A stretch of DNA of 64,000 bases from Taeniopygia guttata (GCF_048771995.1 NC_133032.1:17111001-17175000); one strand, 5' to 3'. Counted from the stretch's first letter, positions 30,801-47,000 are shown. Notes: generated by a model from the sequence alone, not told the origin. A program made the numbers and translations.

Positions 30801-33800
30801 AGAAACCTGGAGCATTTTTCCCTTCCATTCACTTTTTTTTGTAACAGGCCAAAAGTACCATAAATTAGTCCAAATGGAGGGTTTTCTTGGACATTTAAGC
30901 TGTTACAACTTTTAGTACACACAGAAAAAAAGTCAAGAAAACAATCATATATGGAGAGCAAGCTCTGGGATTTTGCTGGTGCACTTTTGCTGCCCACAGC
31001 TACCCACAGGTGTGCTGCAGTCCCCTTCAGAGCAGCATCTATAACAAGGGGCAAATCTCTGCAAGTCCTGAGGCTGGGATGAAAAGAGCCAGTCTGGAGC
31101 TGCAGATGTTATGTGGGAGTTATGAGATACCCCACACCACATCCTCTCCATGCCCAGGGCACTAAATGAATAATGATGTGACCTGCATGACACCATTGCT
31201 GATGGTGCCTTCATTCATCTTTCTCTTATCAACAGGATGACATGAAGTGGCAGTTGAAAAGATTTAACAATAATGGATACTTATAGAAAAGGATCAAGGA
31301 CCTCCCACACCATCAGATTATTTTATTTCTCAGTAGATGTAGGTTTAGAATTCAATTGGCTTCAGCATTCAAATAGACTTTTTTAATATAAAGCATTTTC
31401 TTAATCAGAATCAACTAAGTCTTACTAAACATGCAGTGAATTGTGGCTGTTGTACTAAAGGCAGCATCTATAAAATGATATTAAAATAGTGCCTCTAAAG
31501 GGGAAATCTGAGGCATATAAGGGCAAGACATGTGGAATGAATTTAAAGCAGCATTTTCCAAACCCTCTTATAAATATTACAATATTCCTATGAGAATCTT
31601 GAAAAACTACAGTGCACAGAGAACAGCTCAGATTTCACATCAAAAGCCCAAACAAAAAGCTAAGTGGCCTGGGCAGTCATTAGGGAAAGACCAACTGCAC
31701 AAGCAAGAGTGCATTAGTTTTTACAGCCCAGGTGTTGAAGTAAATTAGAGTAACTTGAATACCTGTCATTACAGGAGCAATCAAAGACTGATCTGCCTGG
31801 AGTGTGGGAAAAACAAAACAAAAGCCAGCCCCAGATCTGCATAATGTAAGGAAGCCTGCTCCACCGTAGACAGTGCAGATAAACCACCACCTCAGAGCCA
31901 GGTTACTGTCAATAAAAACCTCAGTTCCATAAATCAGTTTTGTGAGAAACAGGCAACCAGGCCTCGTAGAGATTTTAATTAAAAAAAAAAAACCCCAAAA
32001 AAACCTTTTAATTTTACATTCTTAAAGTTAATTTTGAATGATTTGAGGCCACAAAATGGAAACCTCCACTAGACTGGGCAGAGATGGAGAGCCTGAATTT
32101 ATTCTCATTAGAGTTAATGGAAAGGCTCAGGCCAGTTTTCAGAGGCTACTGGATGAGACTCATTGTACCTTCTGACTTTGATGAAGCATTTGAACTTTTT
32201 GAGATCAGACTGAGGGATTAAAAAGAGTGCATCCCATGAAATCCCTTGTTGTTTTCTCCTTTGGAGGGATTTGTGCTGTAGCTTGGGGTTAGTCATTAAA
32301 CCAGATCATTTGTGAGGCACCAAATCATATCTGCACATTTGAAAAGTGCCACAGTCAGCAAGCAAGGCTGGCACTGACTCCTACAACACTATCCTTTGGA
32401 TCAGGAAGGCTGGTGGAGCAAGTACCACAGCACAGTTTGCAGGGAGGTGCCACGCCTTGTGTTCAGCACTGCTGGTACCTTGCTCCATGAACCCGGGGAG
32501 AGCAACCAGCAAGATATGCTGGCATCTCTCTCCAAGCACCACAACCTATCCACAAACTCCCCGTAACTTACTCTCTGTGCCCTGCTCACAAAGCACAAAC
32601 TGAACAGAAACTCACACCACATCTTACGGGCTGACTAGGTACTAAAGGAAAACTCATTCTGCCTAGTCCTTGTATCCCCTGTGTTCACAACCCTTCTCTG
32701 ACCTCCACTTCTAAAAGCTGTATAACAGCATTTATCTGCCATTTAATGGCTTATTTCAGTAGGGTGGCCATGCAAAGTTCTTTGTAGACACTGCTGGGCT
32801 GCTACAAAACAGTTACTTTTTTACAATTCACATTGCCTAAGGAATTAGTACAAGTTTGCAACAAAGCAATTGAAAATTTTCAGTTTACCAAGTTAAAAAT
32901 GAATATACACCAAATATACCATATTACTTTGTGTACTTTTGGTATTTACCAAAGTAGGTATTTTATCTTAATCCTCCTCTGAGAATAGCTACAAAATGAA
33001 ACTCTCCTATAATTTTACATGCTAGTTTACAGTAATAAATGAGTCTCACTTTCAACCCCCCGCAAAATGCAGATACATGTGAGGCTGGGCAATGTATGCT
33101 GGGCATCTGCACACACTGAAGCTGTACAACAAAGCACCCATGTGCACAAACATCCAAAGAAACTTTCAGTATCTGTTCTTCCTTGCTTGGAAAAGAGCCT
33201 CTGCCCTTTGAGGTTTGGCCTGCTCTGTAGCTCATACTGTGTCTCGGAAAGCTTTCACATGGGCTGCTATGGTTTCAGTAATTATTTTTAAAGGTTCTGG
33301 GCAATATAAAAACAAATCTGTGGAAGAAACTTTGAAATCAGGATGGAAATAATAAAGAGGAGGGAAAAGAGGGGACAAAAAGTAATCTGAAGCAAAGAGG
33401 GTTTTCTTGAGCAAACAACCCCTCCCCAAACTCTGGAACTTCAACTACCCCTTCACATTGGAGCCAATCTTAGCTCATCCCAAACTGCTCAAGGTACTGT
33501 GGCCAAAAGTTCATAATCTGTTCTAAATGGTCTACAAAACTTTAGAAATTGCATCCAAAGAATTGCATCCAACCAGAAGGTAAGTCAAGGATAAGAAATT
33601 AATTTTAATCTTAAATATCTTACCATACACATTTTGGTTTGAAAAGGATCAATTTAAAAATAACAAAGAAAAACAATAACATTACTGAAAACACATTATT
33701 GCACATGTGAAATTACATGATCACCTAATATCCTGGCAGTACTGGCAAATGATGCTTTGTTCTAATCCATATTAAAAACAAAGCCAAAATGTTATGTTCC

Positions 33801-36800
33801 TGCACCACCCAATTATCTGCCTGGTTGGAATCCAGCAGTAAACATCTCCTGCAACTTCAGAGATATAGACAGAGAAAGCAATACATTACTGCTATTAAAA
33901 ATGTTCAATAAGACAACTTTAAAACTACCTTTAGATGGAGTGTACAAAACTAACAGACCAGATAATCATTAAGGAACCATTAAGTAAAGCAGACTGAAGG
34001 TTGTCATTATCTCTGCATTGTCTGATATAAAAAAATACTAAATCTGACCATCATTTTCTCTCTTTTAAAAATAATTGATTTTAAACTGATATTGTGTTGG
34101 AACTATAAAAAAAGCTTAATTTTAAGAGTCTAATTTTTTCATTAAAAGAAAAAAAAAAGTACCACCTGTCCTTAGCTGATAGGAACTGCTCTAGTTTCAT
34201 TCCAGATCTAAGAAGTTTTCTTAGACTTAGAGGAATATATAATCCAAAAGTAGTAATGAGAATCTGTATGATAAATGATGCAGGCTGCCAGTTGAAATTC
34301 TAGGGCTAAAGCAGACTAGCAGCAGGGACAATAAAGATCCATGTTTTCCTCCCGAGTACTGAATTGCCTGAATCCATCATATGCCTTATTCTGAGCTGAC
34401 CAGCACTTCCCGCCTCCAACACCAGTTACTGGAAAAAAAAAACCTGCTGCCTAATGGAAATATGTATAGAAACCCTGCAGAGGATCTCCTGCTCTAGACT
34501 CAGTCCTTGGGAAGGGCAGGTCTAAGCAAGTTAGTGGCCTTTAGAGTGCCCTGCAGAAGGTCAGCTCCAGCCCAGGGGCTTTTGGAAGCTGTGGGCTGGT
34601 GTTTAGAGATATCCCCAGGCAAGGAGTCTGACGCCCTGCTCACTCAGATTCCCTTCTGCAGCTGAAGCGGTGGAAGGACAAACCTGAAATTCTTCCTCAG
34701 CTGTTTGGATTTAGTTTGTCTCTTTGCAAAGCAGCCAAAATCTAGCCCACAGCACACTGAACACCTCTCCACAGGTTATAGGAGAGACTTTAGCCTTCAG
34801 TATCTGAGTTTGCATGTGTGCAATCACCAGCAATACTCATGTGCTGTTCCTATACCAGCAATTTCCATTTGGTCCAATCTGGAAAACATCCTGAGTAATA
34901 AGAGGATGAATTTTTCTGTTAAGTATTTCCAACTCTGCCTTTTGGCAAGAAAAAAATGTCAAAAGTCACTTGGAAAAGAAAGGTATAGCTAGGAGACGTT
35001 TCAATTATTTCATAAATAAGGTGCCAAAATGAAAAGAAAAAAATCCAGGCAATACTAATATTCTTCATATTTATATCATAAGCCAAGCTGAGATCAAAGT
35101 ATTGACCTACCACAATTACACTTTGTTTCATTTACTAGAACAGAGCCACAATAAAAATTTTACTCATGATAGCTTTGTAAAGCCATTTTTACATAAATCC
35201 TTCCATCTCCTTTTGCAGCAGGACATGATATTTATGCAATATATACATTCATGAAATATAGGTGAGATAACATTGAATTGGAGGTTTCAGATTAGACACC
35301 TGGGCCTTGAGCTGAATACTTAACTACTGGGACTATGAAATGTGCATGTGTGCATCTGAGTACACAGCACACATCTGCAGCAGGTGATGCCAATTTAAAC
35401 ACCTACAGTAAGGGCACACAGCGTGATTAGTCTGTGACTAATCTAAGGTTTCATAATTCAGTTAGAAGCCCTATAAGTAAAGATAGCTTCTGAAGATTTC
35501 ATTTATGAAATAGGCTTCTCTACTTGTTTTGGCAATTATCTAATAGATGGCAAGGTACCAGTTCTGTTTTTCATCAGTCTGTGGTTCCTTCAAACTCAAA
35601 GCAATTCTAATGTTACATTAAAGACAATGCAGGAATTTAAATTCCCTGATCTGCCTGGAGAGGCACTAAAATGTGCACTAAAATTTATTAAACAGTGCGT
35701 GTTTAATAACATGGGGTTCGGGTTAAAAAAAGAGAGAGAAAAACTAATTTTATGTCTTGTCAAAGTTTGAGAGTTGAAGAGATTGCTATCTTGATGTACT
35801 GCCATGGCACTGCTGATGAAGCACAGGGCTCTCTGACTGATGCTGACTGCCCCAATTATCCCCTGGTCTTCGAGGGACATGGGCAAATTGGTGCTGCTCC
35901 AGCTAGGACTGGGAGGACACAGATTGCAGAAGCAAGAGAGCACACAGTTCTGTAAAGGGCTCTGGTTTAAAGCATGGCACAAATGAAACAAAAAGCATCC
36001 AAGGACAACAAATTGAAAACGCCCATCTGCTTTCCTCCCCATCTCCAATTACAGAAGTTTTTGCTCCAGTTTATTTCTCTTTGGAAACAACTTTTTACAG
36101 CTGCACATGGCAAGTACTTAGCTAGTAAGCAAAGAGAAGAAGCTGGAAAGAATGATTATTGATGGATTCTGCCAAAAAGTAGTCAGGGCAAAGTCTTTCA
36201 CAGTTCAGGACACAAACTAGTCGATCTCCCCCTAAACAAAGACAAAAGCATGTCCTGGACTGCTTTCCTGGGAGGGAAAACTGCACAGCTGCATTGCCTA
36301 CTGCTGCTACCCAGGCTGGAAACATACAGCAACCCTCCACTTTATGCTTATGAGGCTGGTTTAGTCAACACATATCAAAAGAGAGTGTTTCTCAAGTCAT
36401 GGTGAGTAAAAACCAATAGGTTCCACTCAGTTATCTGTATTTTATTTTAAATATTTATTTCTCTGTTTTCTATTACCTTCCACAACGAAACATTTCTGTG
36501 AAGCAAGTGTAGCCAAAGGCAGTGTGCCGTGTGGGTGTCTGCCCTGGAGGGCATGGGTTTACCAGGGAGCTCAGGCCACTGTAGTGGCAGCCCATGCGAG
36601 GCCACATCCAGGGACTGCATAGCTCAGGCCCAGGCAGATGTGCCAGGAAGGTGAATATGCCAAGAGGGACAAATCCACGTCTTGTCTGAACTCGGCAGGA
36701 GCCACAAGCATTGTCTGAGGAGACACAAGGTGCCTCATCCAGCTGCTCCAGAGTCAGAGCAGTGCCTCCTGGCTCCTGCCAGTGTTGTGGAAGTGGTGCC

Positions 36801-39800
36801 CAGCCAGGATGGCTCCTCTGTGTCAGCTGGCAGCCTGCCACACAGGTGGCACCACAGGAACTCACTGGAACCCAGGGAACAGTAGGGTTTGGAGGTTATT
36901 GGCCTCCATTCAGGATAGCAGGTCTAGCTGAGCTCCTGCTGGTATTCCAAATGCATGTTTTCCAAATTGCATGAAAGTAGTAATTTAGTGTAGTTCAAGC
37001 TTAGAAAAAAAGTATGTATGACATACCACTGTCATGAAAACATACCCACAAAACCAAAAGCAGCCACATACCATCATTCAGCATCTGCATTTCCTCTTCA
37101 GAACATTCAACAAATCCTCCTACTCCAGTGAACTGCTGTAATTTGTCCTTGCTAGTGCCAGTCTACCAGCAGTTCAGAAGAGAAAACAGATTGGTACCTG
37201 CAGGCTGTAGGGCTCAGTGCAGGTGCCCTGAAACAGCAAGTATTGGAGGGTGGCAACCCATTTCCCCTTACCTGTAATGAGAGTGGCTGTCACAGTTGTT
37301 GAACCCCAGCTAAAGTTATCATCACATCTGCTGAATCCTGTAAATATGGCCATATCCCTGACCAAACTGGCTGAATTATTTGGTTAGCTTGTAGGGGTAA
37401 AACTAAACTTTATTTTAAGTAAATTTGAAGGCTAAATTCAGCATATGGCAGACTGGCCTACAACTCCTAACATCTTTGCTTTCAAAACCAGAATTTGTAC
37501 TTAGATGGAGAGTTAAGAGCTACTTCAAATCTGAGGCCACAAGCTTCTAGATAAAAAGCAAATTTTTTCTAAACTCAAGAGACCTGTAGTATCTGAATCA
37601 AACTCACAGATGAAAGTAAGCTTCAGATCGGTTTTATCAGGTCATAAGACATTATTATTACTCTCATGAAGTCTACTTTCTCTTTTAAACTGCAGCCCTG
37701 ATGACTGGCAGTCCTCAAGAAATGATGATGCAGGGATCATTATTTTCTTCCACATCTGCCAAGGCCCTTGTGAGCAGGCAGGCTCACAGGAGGCCAGGTC
37801 ACAGGGAGAGCCAGTCCAGGCACCACCACATAGAGAAAAAGCCCTGCTTCTGCACAGAGAGGGTACAGCAGCACCAGGGCTGCTGCATGAACAAAGCCTC
37901 AACTTTGCAGCCAAACACTTCTTCAGGTGAGCCTTGATCCATCAAAATTTGCTATTAGGGAACACTGCTCAACACAGCCAGCATGAATTCAAAGTTTGCC
38001 ATTAGTACCAGACTTATGAGATCTGTGATGTAAAGAAACAGTTTTCCTGCTTCCCACAACTGTTTGCCTGAGAAAGCAGCAGGCCTGCCTTTCCAAGTGC
38101 TCCTCTTTCACCAGGAGCAGACCTGGTCATTACCTGCCACTGCTAATGATAACTCAATACTTTCCCACAGTGCAGAGTATAATGCACTCATTTTATCGGT
38201 TTAGTTCCAAGAGAAAGATCTCCTCAGGAAACTCAGAAACAGTATTTTCCATTCCCTCCCTGAAAAGTGGAGTATGAAATATACTGTATCATCCATATGG
38301 AAATGTTTATCACCTTTAAAATAACTATTCAGCTTTCATCAATAACCAGAAAAATTCAAAATCACTGTCAACAAGGAGACTGAAATACAGAACAACAGAC
38401 AGCAGGGCTTGATAGAGGGCATCTACTCTTCCTTCCCCTGAGTCACCATAGATTATATCATTCCTGGCAGTATTAATCTCTTTTTTCTCTAAAAATCTCC
38501 ACTGATGGAAAGTCTGCAACATCCCTGTCATTAATCTTGTTATCCTAACAGCTAATGAAGCTTTTCCCAGTACTTTATTTAGACCTCAGTTTGCTGCAAT
38601 TTCATTTACTATTTTTCACACTGTTTACAAGTGACGCATAAAAATTTATTTCTTTCCTCATCGTGGTTATTTGAAAACTGGTTACATGTCTTTTTGAACT
38701 TCTGCTCTTTAGGCTAAGCAATCATATTTCCCCCAGTCTTTCCTCACAGGTGGTATTCATGCTGTCATCATTACAGCTGCTCCTGGGACCTTCCATAATC
38801 ACATATCATATGCGAAGTGGGTGAGAGTGCCAATGCATCGTCTTCATGTCAGTATTGCATTTTAAGTTTATAAATGTCAGTTTAAAAATACTGGTATCTT
38901 CCTTATCTGCTTGTCTCCCTTCTTTGAACAGGCCATCCCCTCCTACCCAGACAGGTAGGTTTGACTACTGACCACACAGTAGTACCACCTTTTTCAGTCC
39001 TGTGGAATAACCCCTCACCAAATCATAGTCTTTGCACCAACCCTCATCCAGCAGCAGTCCATCATGCCTGGTAAGAGCTGTGGATCCACAAATAAAGTGA
39101 GATATTTGTCTGTTCCTGGGGCTAGCGCTTCCCTCTCCCATCTCCCAAGCCTAGCACCCAGATTTTTCCAGACTGTGGTTAAGCAAGTACACTGCTGAAA
39201 CTACACCAAAGCATCAACCCAATTGGACCAGATATAGACTTAATCTAGAAGAAACTCTGAATGGTTTTGTGCTCATGTCTACAGAGACCCCAAATTCCAA
39301 ACCATTTTGGGACCCTCCCAGCATCAGTTTCTACATGGTCCACTAACCATAAGGAAGCCACAGTTGGGGTTTACAACATTTGAGCATTTGAGACAGGAAA
39401 TACTTGATCTGCTGGACTGCACCAGCTCTAGATCAGTACACTGCAGCCTATCGACAGCCCATGCTTTCTGATGGAGCCTCTGCTGCAATGAGAAGAAAAT
39501 TAAACCAAAAATTCATTAAAAATTCATTGAACTAAATTAAAAAAAAAATAAACACACTGTTTTTTCTTTCTTACTAACCATGTGTTTCAGTGAACCTTTT
39601 CATACTATGCTGGTTCATTAGCACCAAACCATAAACATTGCAGGTTTCACTGTGCAGTTTTCAAGTGTAATGTCATCTGCTCTAAGTCAGGACAACTACA
39701 GATTCATTGTGCCTGGTCATATCCTACCTTGGGTCTCCTGACCTACCTGCTAAACCTTAAATCCCTTCACTGTTAACTTTGTACTACTGTAATGGGAAAA

Positions 39801-41000
39801 AAAAAAAACACCCGACAGGAAATAACTCACTGCACATGTTAAAAGCTTATGGATTTGGCATAAAACCTGACGTGACCTAAGGCACCTAAATCTGACATTA
39901 GGAAAGGTGTGGTACATCAGAGCATGCCTGCACCTGGCACTGCCATTAATCCTGTCCTGGACAAGAATGACTCCTGTACTGTCACACTGCAGCCTAAGAC
40001 ATGAGATGGCTCTGTGGCTTCCAACTCTCACAGGCCAGGAATGACACACAGCAGAGGAGCTTCCTGTGCTGCTGCTCACACCATGACTGCCACCCCCCAG
40101 TGCAAACCCCACAGCCTCTGTACCTGGTTACCAGCAGGAGATGCTTGCATAGAATAGGAGGTCTGGTCAATTCAGTCCAGAATACACTTTCTGAAGTTAA
40201 TTAAATTGCAATAACATTTCCCAAATTGCACAATCCTGCAAGGAAGAAAGGAAAAGAAATATTAATTGTGAACTGTTGAGGATCACAGAGCCTGAGCATA
40301 TGTCCATTATGTATTTCCTTGAATAAGTAGAAATTCTGCATGAGAAAGTGACAGCATACTGCAAAGAAGAGCCTCCCTCCTTCTAAAGAGGAATCAGAAT
40401 AGGAAAACACACTGGCTGGCTTCTCCTTATTGCTCACTGAGGCCAGAGGACCCAGTTTATTCTCAAACATATTTAAGACCATTCTTCCAACTTCAGCATA
40501 GCATACATACTATAGCAAAAGCCAATATAAATGGTGGAAGGAAAACAGAAAGGCATAAAAAGCCATGCATGTGATGGTATGACTGAACAGAGTTATCCAC
40601 TACAACATCTGCTCCTAGTAAGAGATATGGCTCAACAACTAGCTTTGTAATTAGGAGGTTTCGGTAGTTTAGGCTAGAGAAAAACACGTGCAAAAGCTGA
40701 AACAAATGTGTGGGGGGAAGAAAAGAAGAGGCAACATCCTGGAAGATGCGAGCTGCAAATAAAGCCCCCGCAAAAAATACACTTGACCAATTGATGTATT
40801 CAGTATTAGAACAAACAAAATAAAATTTTTAAAAATCAGTAATTTTAAAATAAAATGTAAGAACAGTAGCCATTCAGCATTTTACAGATTTACTTCTATT
40901 AAGAAATCAGTTTCAAGACCCCAGTCCCTCACAGCCACACAACCTTTGCATGAGCTATGTGGTGAAATGCAACCCACAAGGGGATTCTGCTATGAACTCT
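30801..41000 (-). other. WIPF1 intron 1, second part
   Basis: AT-rich non-coding DNA with short A-runs (31980-32006, around 34433, 39540 and 39795). A moderate G+C patch lies at about 36520-36900, with small chance open frames on both strands. Nothing recognisable as gene or named repeat. Confidence 0.6.
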
Positions 41001-44000
41001 CTGAAGCTGGGCTGTGCAGTTCCAGTTTGCTTTAGCTGGTGTTGCACATCTTAATTCCTACTTTTTCCCTTGCACAGAGTAGAATAACCCTGTGCTATGG
41101 ATCCAAGTGGACACAAGTTCAACAGTACAATGCAGCCACATTGTTTCTGGGAAGTATAACCAGCCAGTGATTCAGATGAGTGATACTGAGTGGTTTATTC
41201 TATTTATTTGCAGAATTAAAGATTCTTTAATGATGGTTTAATCTAAATTTGAAGCTCCCTCAAATCAATAAACTGCTATATTAGCATTGCTGAAGGGAAA
41301 GAAAAAAGCAAACCATTAAAAAAAAACATACAGAAAAATGATTTTTTCTTCCATTTTATTCCATAGATAATATACGCACAAACACATGTACACAGTCTCT
41401 CCTCCTTCTGAAGTGCAGAAGGAGTACCTTTTGTTTCTTAAGAAGAGAATTTGTCCCCATCTGGTTCCATTTTTTTATTATTTTCTCTTTTTGGTTTCCT
41501 TCTCTATCATTCCAATGCAATTTTAATTCATTTTGTTTAGTCTGTACTTTTTATTCCATTTCCTCTTTTTGCAGATTTCCTTTCTAATTTGTTAGTGGAA
41601 GAAACATTCTTTCCCTGGTTTCCATAATACAAGCTGCTGGAAAAGGCCCATTCAGAAATCCCCCCCTCTTCAACACCTCTCCAGCTCTTTCAATCCTGGT
41701 TGTCTATGTTCACTCCTGGTAGCAGGGTAGAACTGTTAGGGTTTATTTGTTCAGGAACGTGTATCAGTTTATTTTTTAATTCCATTTCAAATACCTGGCA
41801 CAAACCACTGCATGGAGGCTCAAATATATTATTTACGAGCCATTACATTTAGCTTAAAACAACTCCTAATCTATTTGAGATGAGCTGCTATAAGACAGGA
41901 TTAGGCTGAAATGAAAATGTCTGCAGTGGGATTTTACTAAATTGCTTTTAAATCACAGTCCTAGTTAAAGAGTGCTCCAGTGAAGACTATAAACCCTAAT
42001 ACATCAGAAAGGCTGATTTGGGGCAGAACTTTGGCTCCCTGAAAACTTGCTGGTTTTACAGAAGCAGAGGAGCCCAGCTAAGGCCAAAGCCTTCTCTGCG
42101 TATGAAGCCCCAAAGTGCAAAATACAACAGCAAAGCTCTGCAAGGCTGAGCCACAGAGCTGTTTAAGTGCCCAGGAACAGGGCCCTGCTATTCCCAGCTT
42201 GCCAAGAGCCTCCGTGCCCTGCAGCAGGGCCAGGTGCAGCATCCAACCCCACATGCAGGAGGCGGCAGCAGCCTGGCCCGCCATGAGCCACTGCGCTCAT
42301 CGTGCGCAGATGTTTCTACACTGACCTCAGGATGAGTGCTCAGGTGGCACAAGGAGGGCGAGAGAGCTGTGAAACTTAGTCTGGTTTTCTATGTGACCAG
42401 AAAAATATTTTTTTTACTATTTGGGAAGAAGTATGGGCAGCTTTAGGACTTGCCTGACGCTCAGATCTCTGATTTTAATGCTTGGCACGGCCTTGTTACA
42501 GCACTGGCATCCCCAGCAGCAGCTGCATTTCTTGTGAGATTGCTGCCACCATCCCTGTCCAAGCCCCTCTGTCTCACAAGCTGTGACCCTTGGCTAGCAG
42601 GGGACTCTGTGCAGAGAGAGCACCTTGGCCTCCAGCCACCACTGCTGGAACTGGCTGTGGAGCCATCACCTCCTCTTCCCCACGCTCTCCCAGCATCACA
42701 TGGACTCCACACTGCGATTTTATTTTAGTTCAGATTCTGTGCACTTACTGTATTATACATTTTATAATCCCGAAGGTTGTTTTCTTCGTAACTTTCACTC
42801 CAACTTTGCATTTCAGATTTGTAATTAATCACAATTGCATAGTATTTTAGAAGTAACAAATCTATATTTGTGCTGGGGTAAAAAACATAGATCCCATTAA
42901 AGAGTCTCCCTCTGAGAACTCCCAAATTCTCCAGCACCAACCTAGCTTCATTTCATTCCTGATGTGCTCCCAAGTTGAAACTCTCCAGTACAGAAAGTCG
43001 TGATGTAATTTCTCAACAGAAATCACCAGGAATGAGAGAACACCTTAACAAGAAACTGTGCCAGTAAAATCAAAGAGAAGAGCCAAAACAGCCAAAACAA
43101 ACTAAAATAAATGTTCACTATAGTCAATGATTTTAACCTCTACTTGGAAAAGTGCTTTCTAGTATTTATTAACACTGAACACATCTATTAAAAATCCAGA
43201 CCTTTAACTTACTTTATGAAAGTCTTAACAAGATGGAGATTTCATCCACACTTCTAACGTGACTCAGGCCACACTTCTGCTGTACTGCAAGGCAGGCTCC
43301 AAGCTTTGCACAAACCAAGCTAACTCACAGATGAGCTTCCTATTTTTGCGCTGTAGAGTTCTGCTCGGAAATCCCACGCTGCTTACTACCCGCCACCACA
43401 ACTGCCATACAGAGCACTCCTCACCCACTGCTGCCAAAATCCAGTGAAAATACATGTGCAGTACCCCTGCAGGACAGCTAAAGAGATGTTTTAAGAGAAC
43501 TAACCTGTGCTGTTTGAATCTGTTGGAGGTCACCCAGTTCTGAACTTCCCCAGCAGCTCCCGTCTCGTTTCCTGTGGAGGAGCATGTGACACACACTTCC
43601 TCACCGCACCTTGCTAGACTCGCTTTGCTTGCACTTTAACATCAGATGAAACAACTAACTGTCCCTCACAACGTGTTAAAGAAATTTCTGATCTAATGTT
43701 GAACCACTGACATTTCTGCATAGCCAAAAAGCCCTCCTCTACTGCCTTCTGAGTCACCCAATGAGTCAATGGACCTTTTTGTACTGTATATTAATACCAA
43801 ATGCCAAATGTGATTCTGCCACAGTCTACTCAGTGTGCCTGCCCCCCTTTTTTTAAAGGGGAAACAAATGCAGTAGTGGAGAATGTAATTACACTGCAGG
43901 CGTGGGAAATTTCAGTTCAAGGGTATTTGTTTATCAAATGTTCTGAGTGGTAGTGAATTGATGAATTCAAACAGATGCAGTCATCAGCAATTTTCAGAAA

Positions 44001-47000
44001 TACTTTCATTTGAATACAGTAAACACAAGTTTGAGTCCTATGAAAAGTAGTTTATGTCTTCAGAAGAGCAGAGATTTTCTCAGTTGTATCAGTGTGCATT
44101 CACATATTGCTATCTAGCACTGGACAAACAAGTCTGAACACACGTCACAATCGGAAGGACAGTAAAGTCCTGTACTAGAGTACTATGTTTAGAGGACTAG
44201 TCAATAGGTGGTGCTTTATCATTTTTTTAAAGACACATAAATTTTGGAAAGGCAATCTAACCCTGATTGCACCACCAGGTGCACTGACACAGTCTGGAGA
44301 TAAAGTTTGAAGACTATCACATCACAGTAGAGGCAGAATGGTCACACCAGAGTCAGCAAGGAGATACTGCTCTGCTGGGAGATGCTCCTTGTGGAAAACA
44401 CTAAATACTCGTCAATCAAGCTAAGGGGTGAAGATAAATGCTGCATTCATTTATTTAGTAACAGACAATGCCTGGGGAACTGATAAGCCTGGCAAGGCCT
44501 GGGTGAAAATGGTGGGCTACAAACCCAGAGGGTTTCCCTTACAGACTGACTGCAAAGATCTTTGCTGGGGCATAGATTGCTTTAGCTGCACCTAAGTGCA
44601 AATGGGAAAACCTTGAAGGTAGGAAGAGAATGAAGAGACAGCGATGCTGCAAAATTTGGGAGGGAAATGTTTTGGCAGCCACACTCATTTGTGGCTGTCC
44701 TGCCTCCACCATTCAGTTCTCCCACTGCATCCCTCAGTTGCCCCAAGTGTGTTGGCACAGTTGTTCCACAGCCTGTGCCACGGACCACACTGAGGAGCTG
44801 ATCTAGAGGTCAAAATCTCATGAGATTTTTTTCCCCCCTTTCTCACTTTCAGGCAAAACCAGACAAGTGTTAGTAGGAAGTTGGCTCTGCCACTACCCAG
44901 GCTGTCACACAAAACCATGGCTACAGTGAGAGACCAGAGCAAGCCAATCGGAGCTGCTTCTTTTCCCCTGGGTAGACGAATTCTATGCAATTTCTACATA
45001 AATTAAGAGGTTTCCACTGAAATGCCATCTTTATAATTAAACTGTGCCAGATGAAGACATCAATGTTGTGAGCAGCCTCCTGGTGACCACCAGCCAGGGA
45101 TTACATTCCCATCTGCTGCCTCAGGGCTTCTTACCACCACTCACTAGTTCATTACTATCAAATGAGCCAAGGTAGCTCCAGTAATTTATATCATTGGGTT
45201 AAAATAATTGGAAATGGAGTAACAATGGTTTTGAGAATACCTCCTATCCACAGAGATGTGAGAGTAGTGACCTCTGGCAAAGAGGCAGCAACAACAGGAT
45301 TTACAGAGCAGCAGCTAAGTGTTAAACAAATTACCCCCAGCTAATAAAAGATACAAGTATTTTATGTGTAAACATGCATAGGACGCCCATGCAAAAGGAA
45401 ATACATGCACAACTAAAAACACCCTAACAAATTAGCCCAAAAAATAGATGCTTTTGAATGAGACTCACACACACACACCCTTGTCGTGCATGCACTCTGA
45501 GCTCCTGCAGCTGTAGTAGGAAAGCATGTGCAAACATATGTCTGCAGATGCACCTGCTCTGCCCCCACTGAAGGTTTTGGGCCAAATGGCCAAGGTATTA
45601 TTTACACTGGGAGACACTTGAGAGCACTGTGAGCCTCACGCAGCTTAAGCATCTTCTCCTCGGTAAGCATGCAGAGACATGACATGCCAGACCCCGAGCT
45701 TCAGAGGCACAGAGGGGAAGTTGAAGAGTTCAGGAAGTGGCCATGCTTGCTCTCAGTACACTGCTTCTTTGTCCTCACCCAGCTGCTCCCCCAGGAGCTT
45801 TCAGACAGCCTGGATCCTTCACAAGAGATGGGTTATTTCTCTCCATTTTAAGAAGGGGCTACGTTTACAAAGTCACTTTTAATGTGTCAACCTCTCTGTG
45901 AGGATCTAGTCACACATAATGGACTGTGCCAGAGCTGTGCTTGGAGCTGCTGGTGGGGCAAACATACTTTTATATCCCCCGTGGACACTTGGGATTGTTG
46001 GAGATGGGAGGAATTTGCTCACCCAGCAGGTAACTCACAGCAGCCCCGCAGCCACTTTGAATCCGCGCCCAAAGAAAACAGCCTCCCAGGCTGCTGCCCC
46101 AGCCAAGCTCAGAGTGCTGCCTGCCCTTCAGTGGGGCCATGGACAGGCACTGCAGGGACAGCAAAGGCGGCTGTGTGACACCGGGGTCCCACCGTGTCCG
46201 CAGAGCTCCCGCACAGCGGGGTTTGCCGAGTCACCACTGACACCAGAGCATTTGTCAACTCTGACTGCGGACCACTAAGGCAAGAAGGGAAACATCTGAA
46301 GCCTGACAAATTCCACCCCTTGTAAACAAATAATTTATTTCTCCATCCTTGTCACAGATGCAGAATCTGTTGGCTGGCACCTTTCAGAGGAGCAAAGCTC
46401 CAACAGGGATTTTTGGCAGTCATCTTGTGTAAGCCAACCAATTGCAACTAATGCTATGTCTCATCTTACATATATATACACACACATACACAAGACAAAA
46501 CGATCTCTTTAGCTTCTGAGTGGAAAGCATACATGAAGCTCTCCTTTATGTACACCTGGGTACTTAATGGAGACATTGTTAGTAACCCTGCAAATAGCAC
46601 AAGTTGTTTTTAAAGCCATGAATTGACTTCCCCTCATTTGCCATGAGATCACAGCGCTTGATTTACAAATAAAGAACCACCCCAGCAGCAATAACAAGTT
46701 GCAGAAGTGGCCTGACAGATAAGACACAGAAAAATGTTAATAGACACTGATGTAAAGCTATTTACACAAATCATTTGCTTGTCCTGTGCTATGGAGATAA
46801 AAATGCAATCATGGGCTCTGAGGTTTTTGGTTTAGATTAGAAACTTGCATTACCCCCATATCTGAGTATACTGGACATGATGATCCAGACTAACAGAGCA
46901 TGCTGAAACCCAGCATTCAAGACCAACACATACTTTCTGCCTTATAAAAACACGCCCTATTTATTCACTATATGGAAAATCACCCCATTCACCAATATGG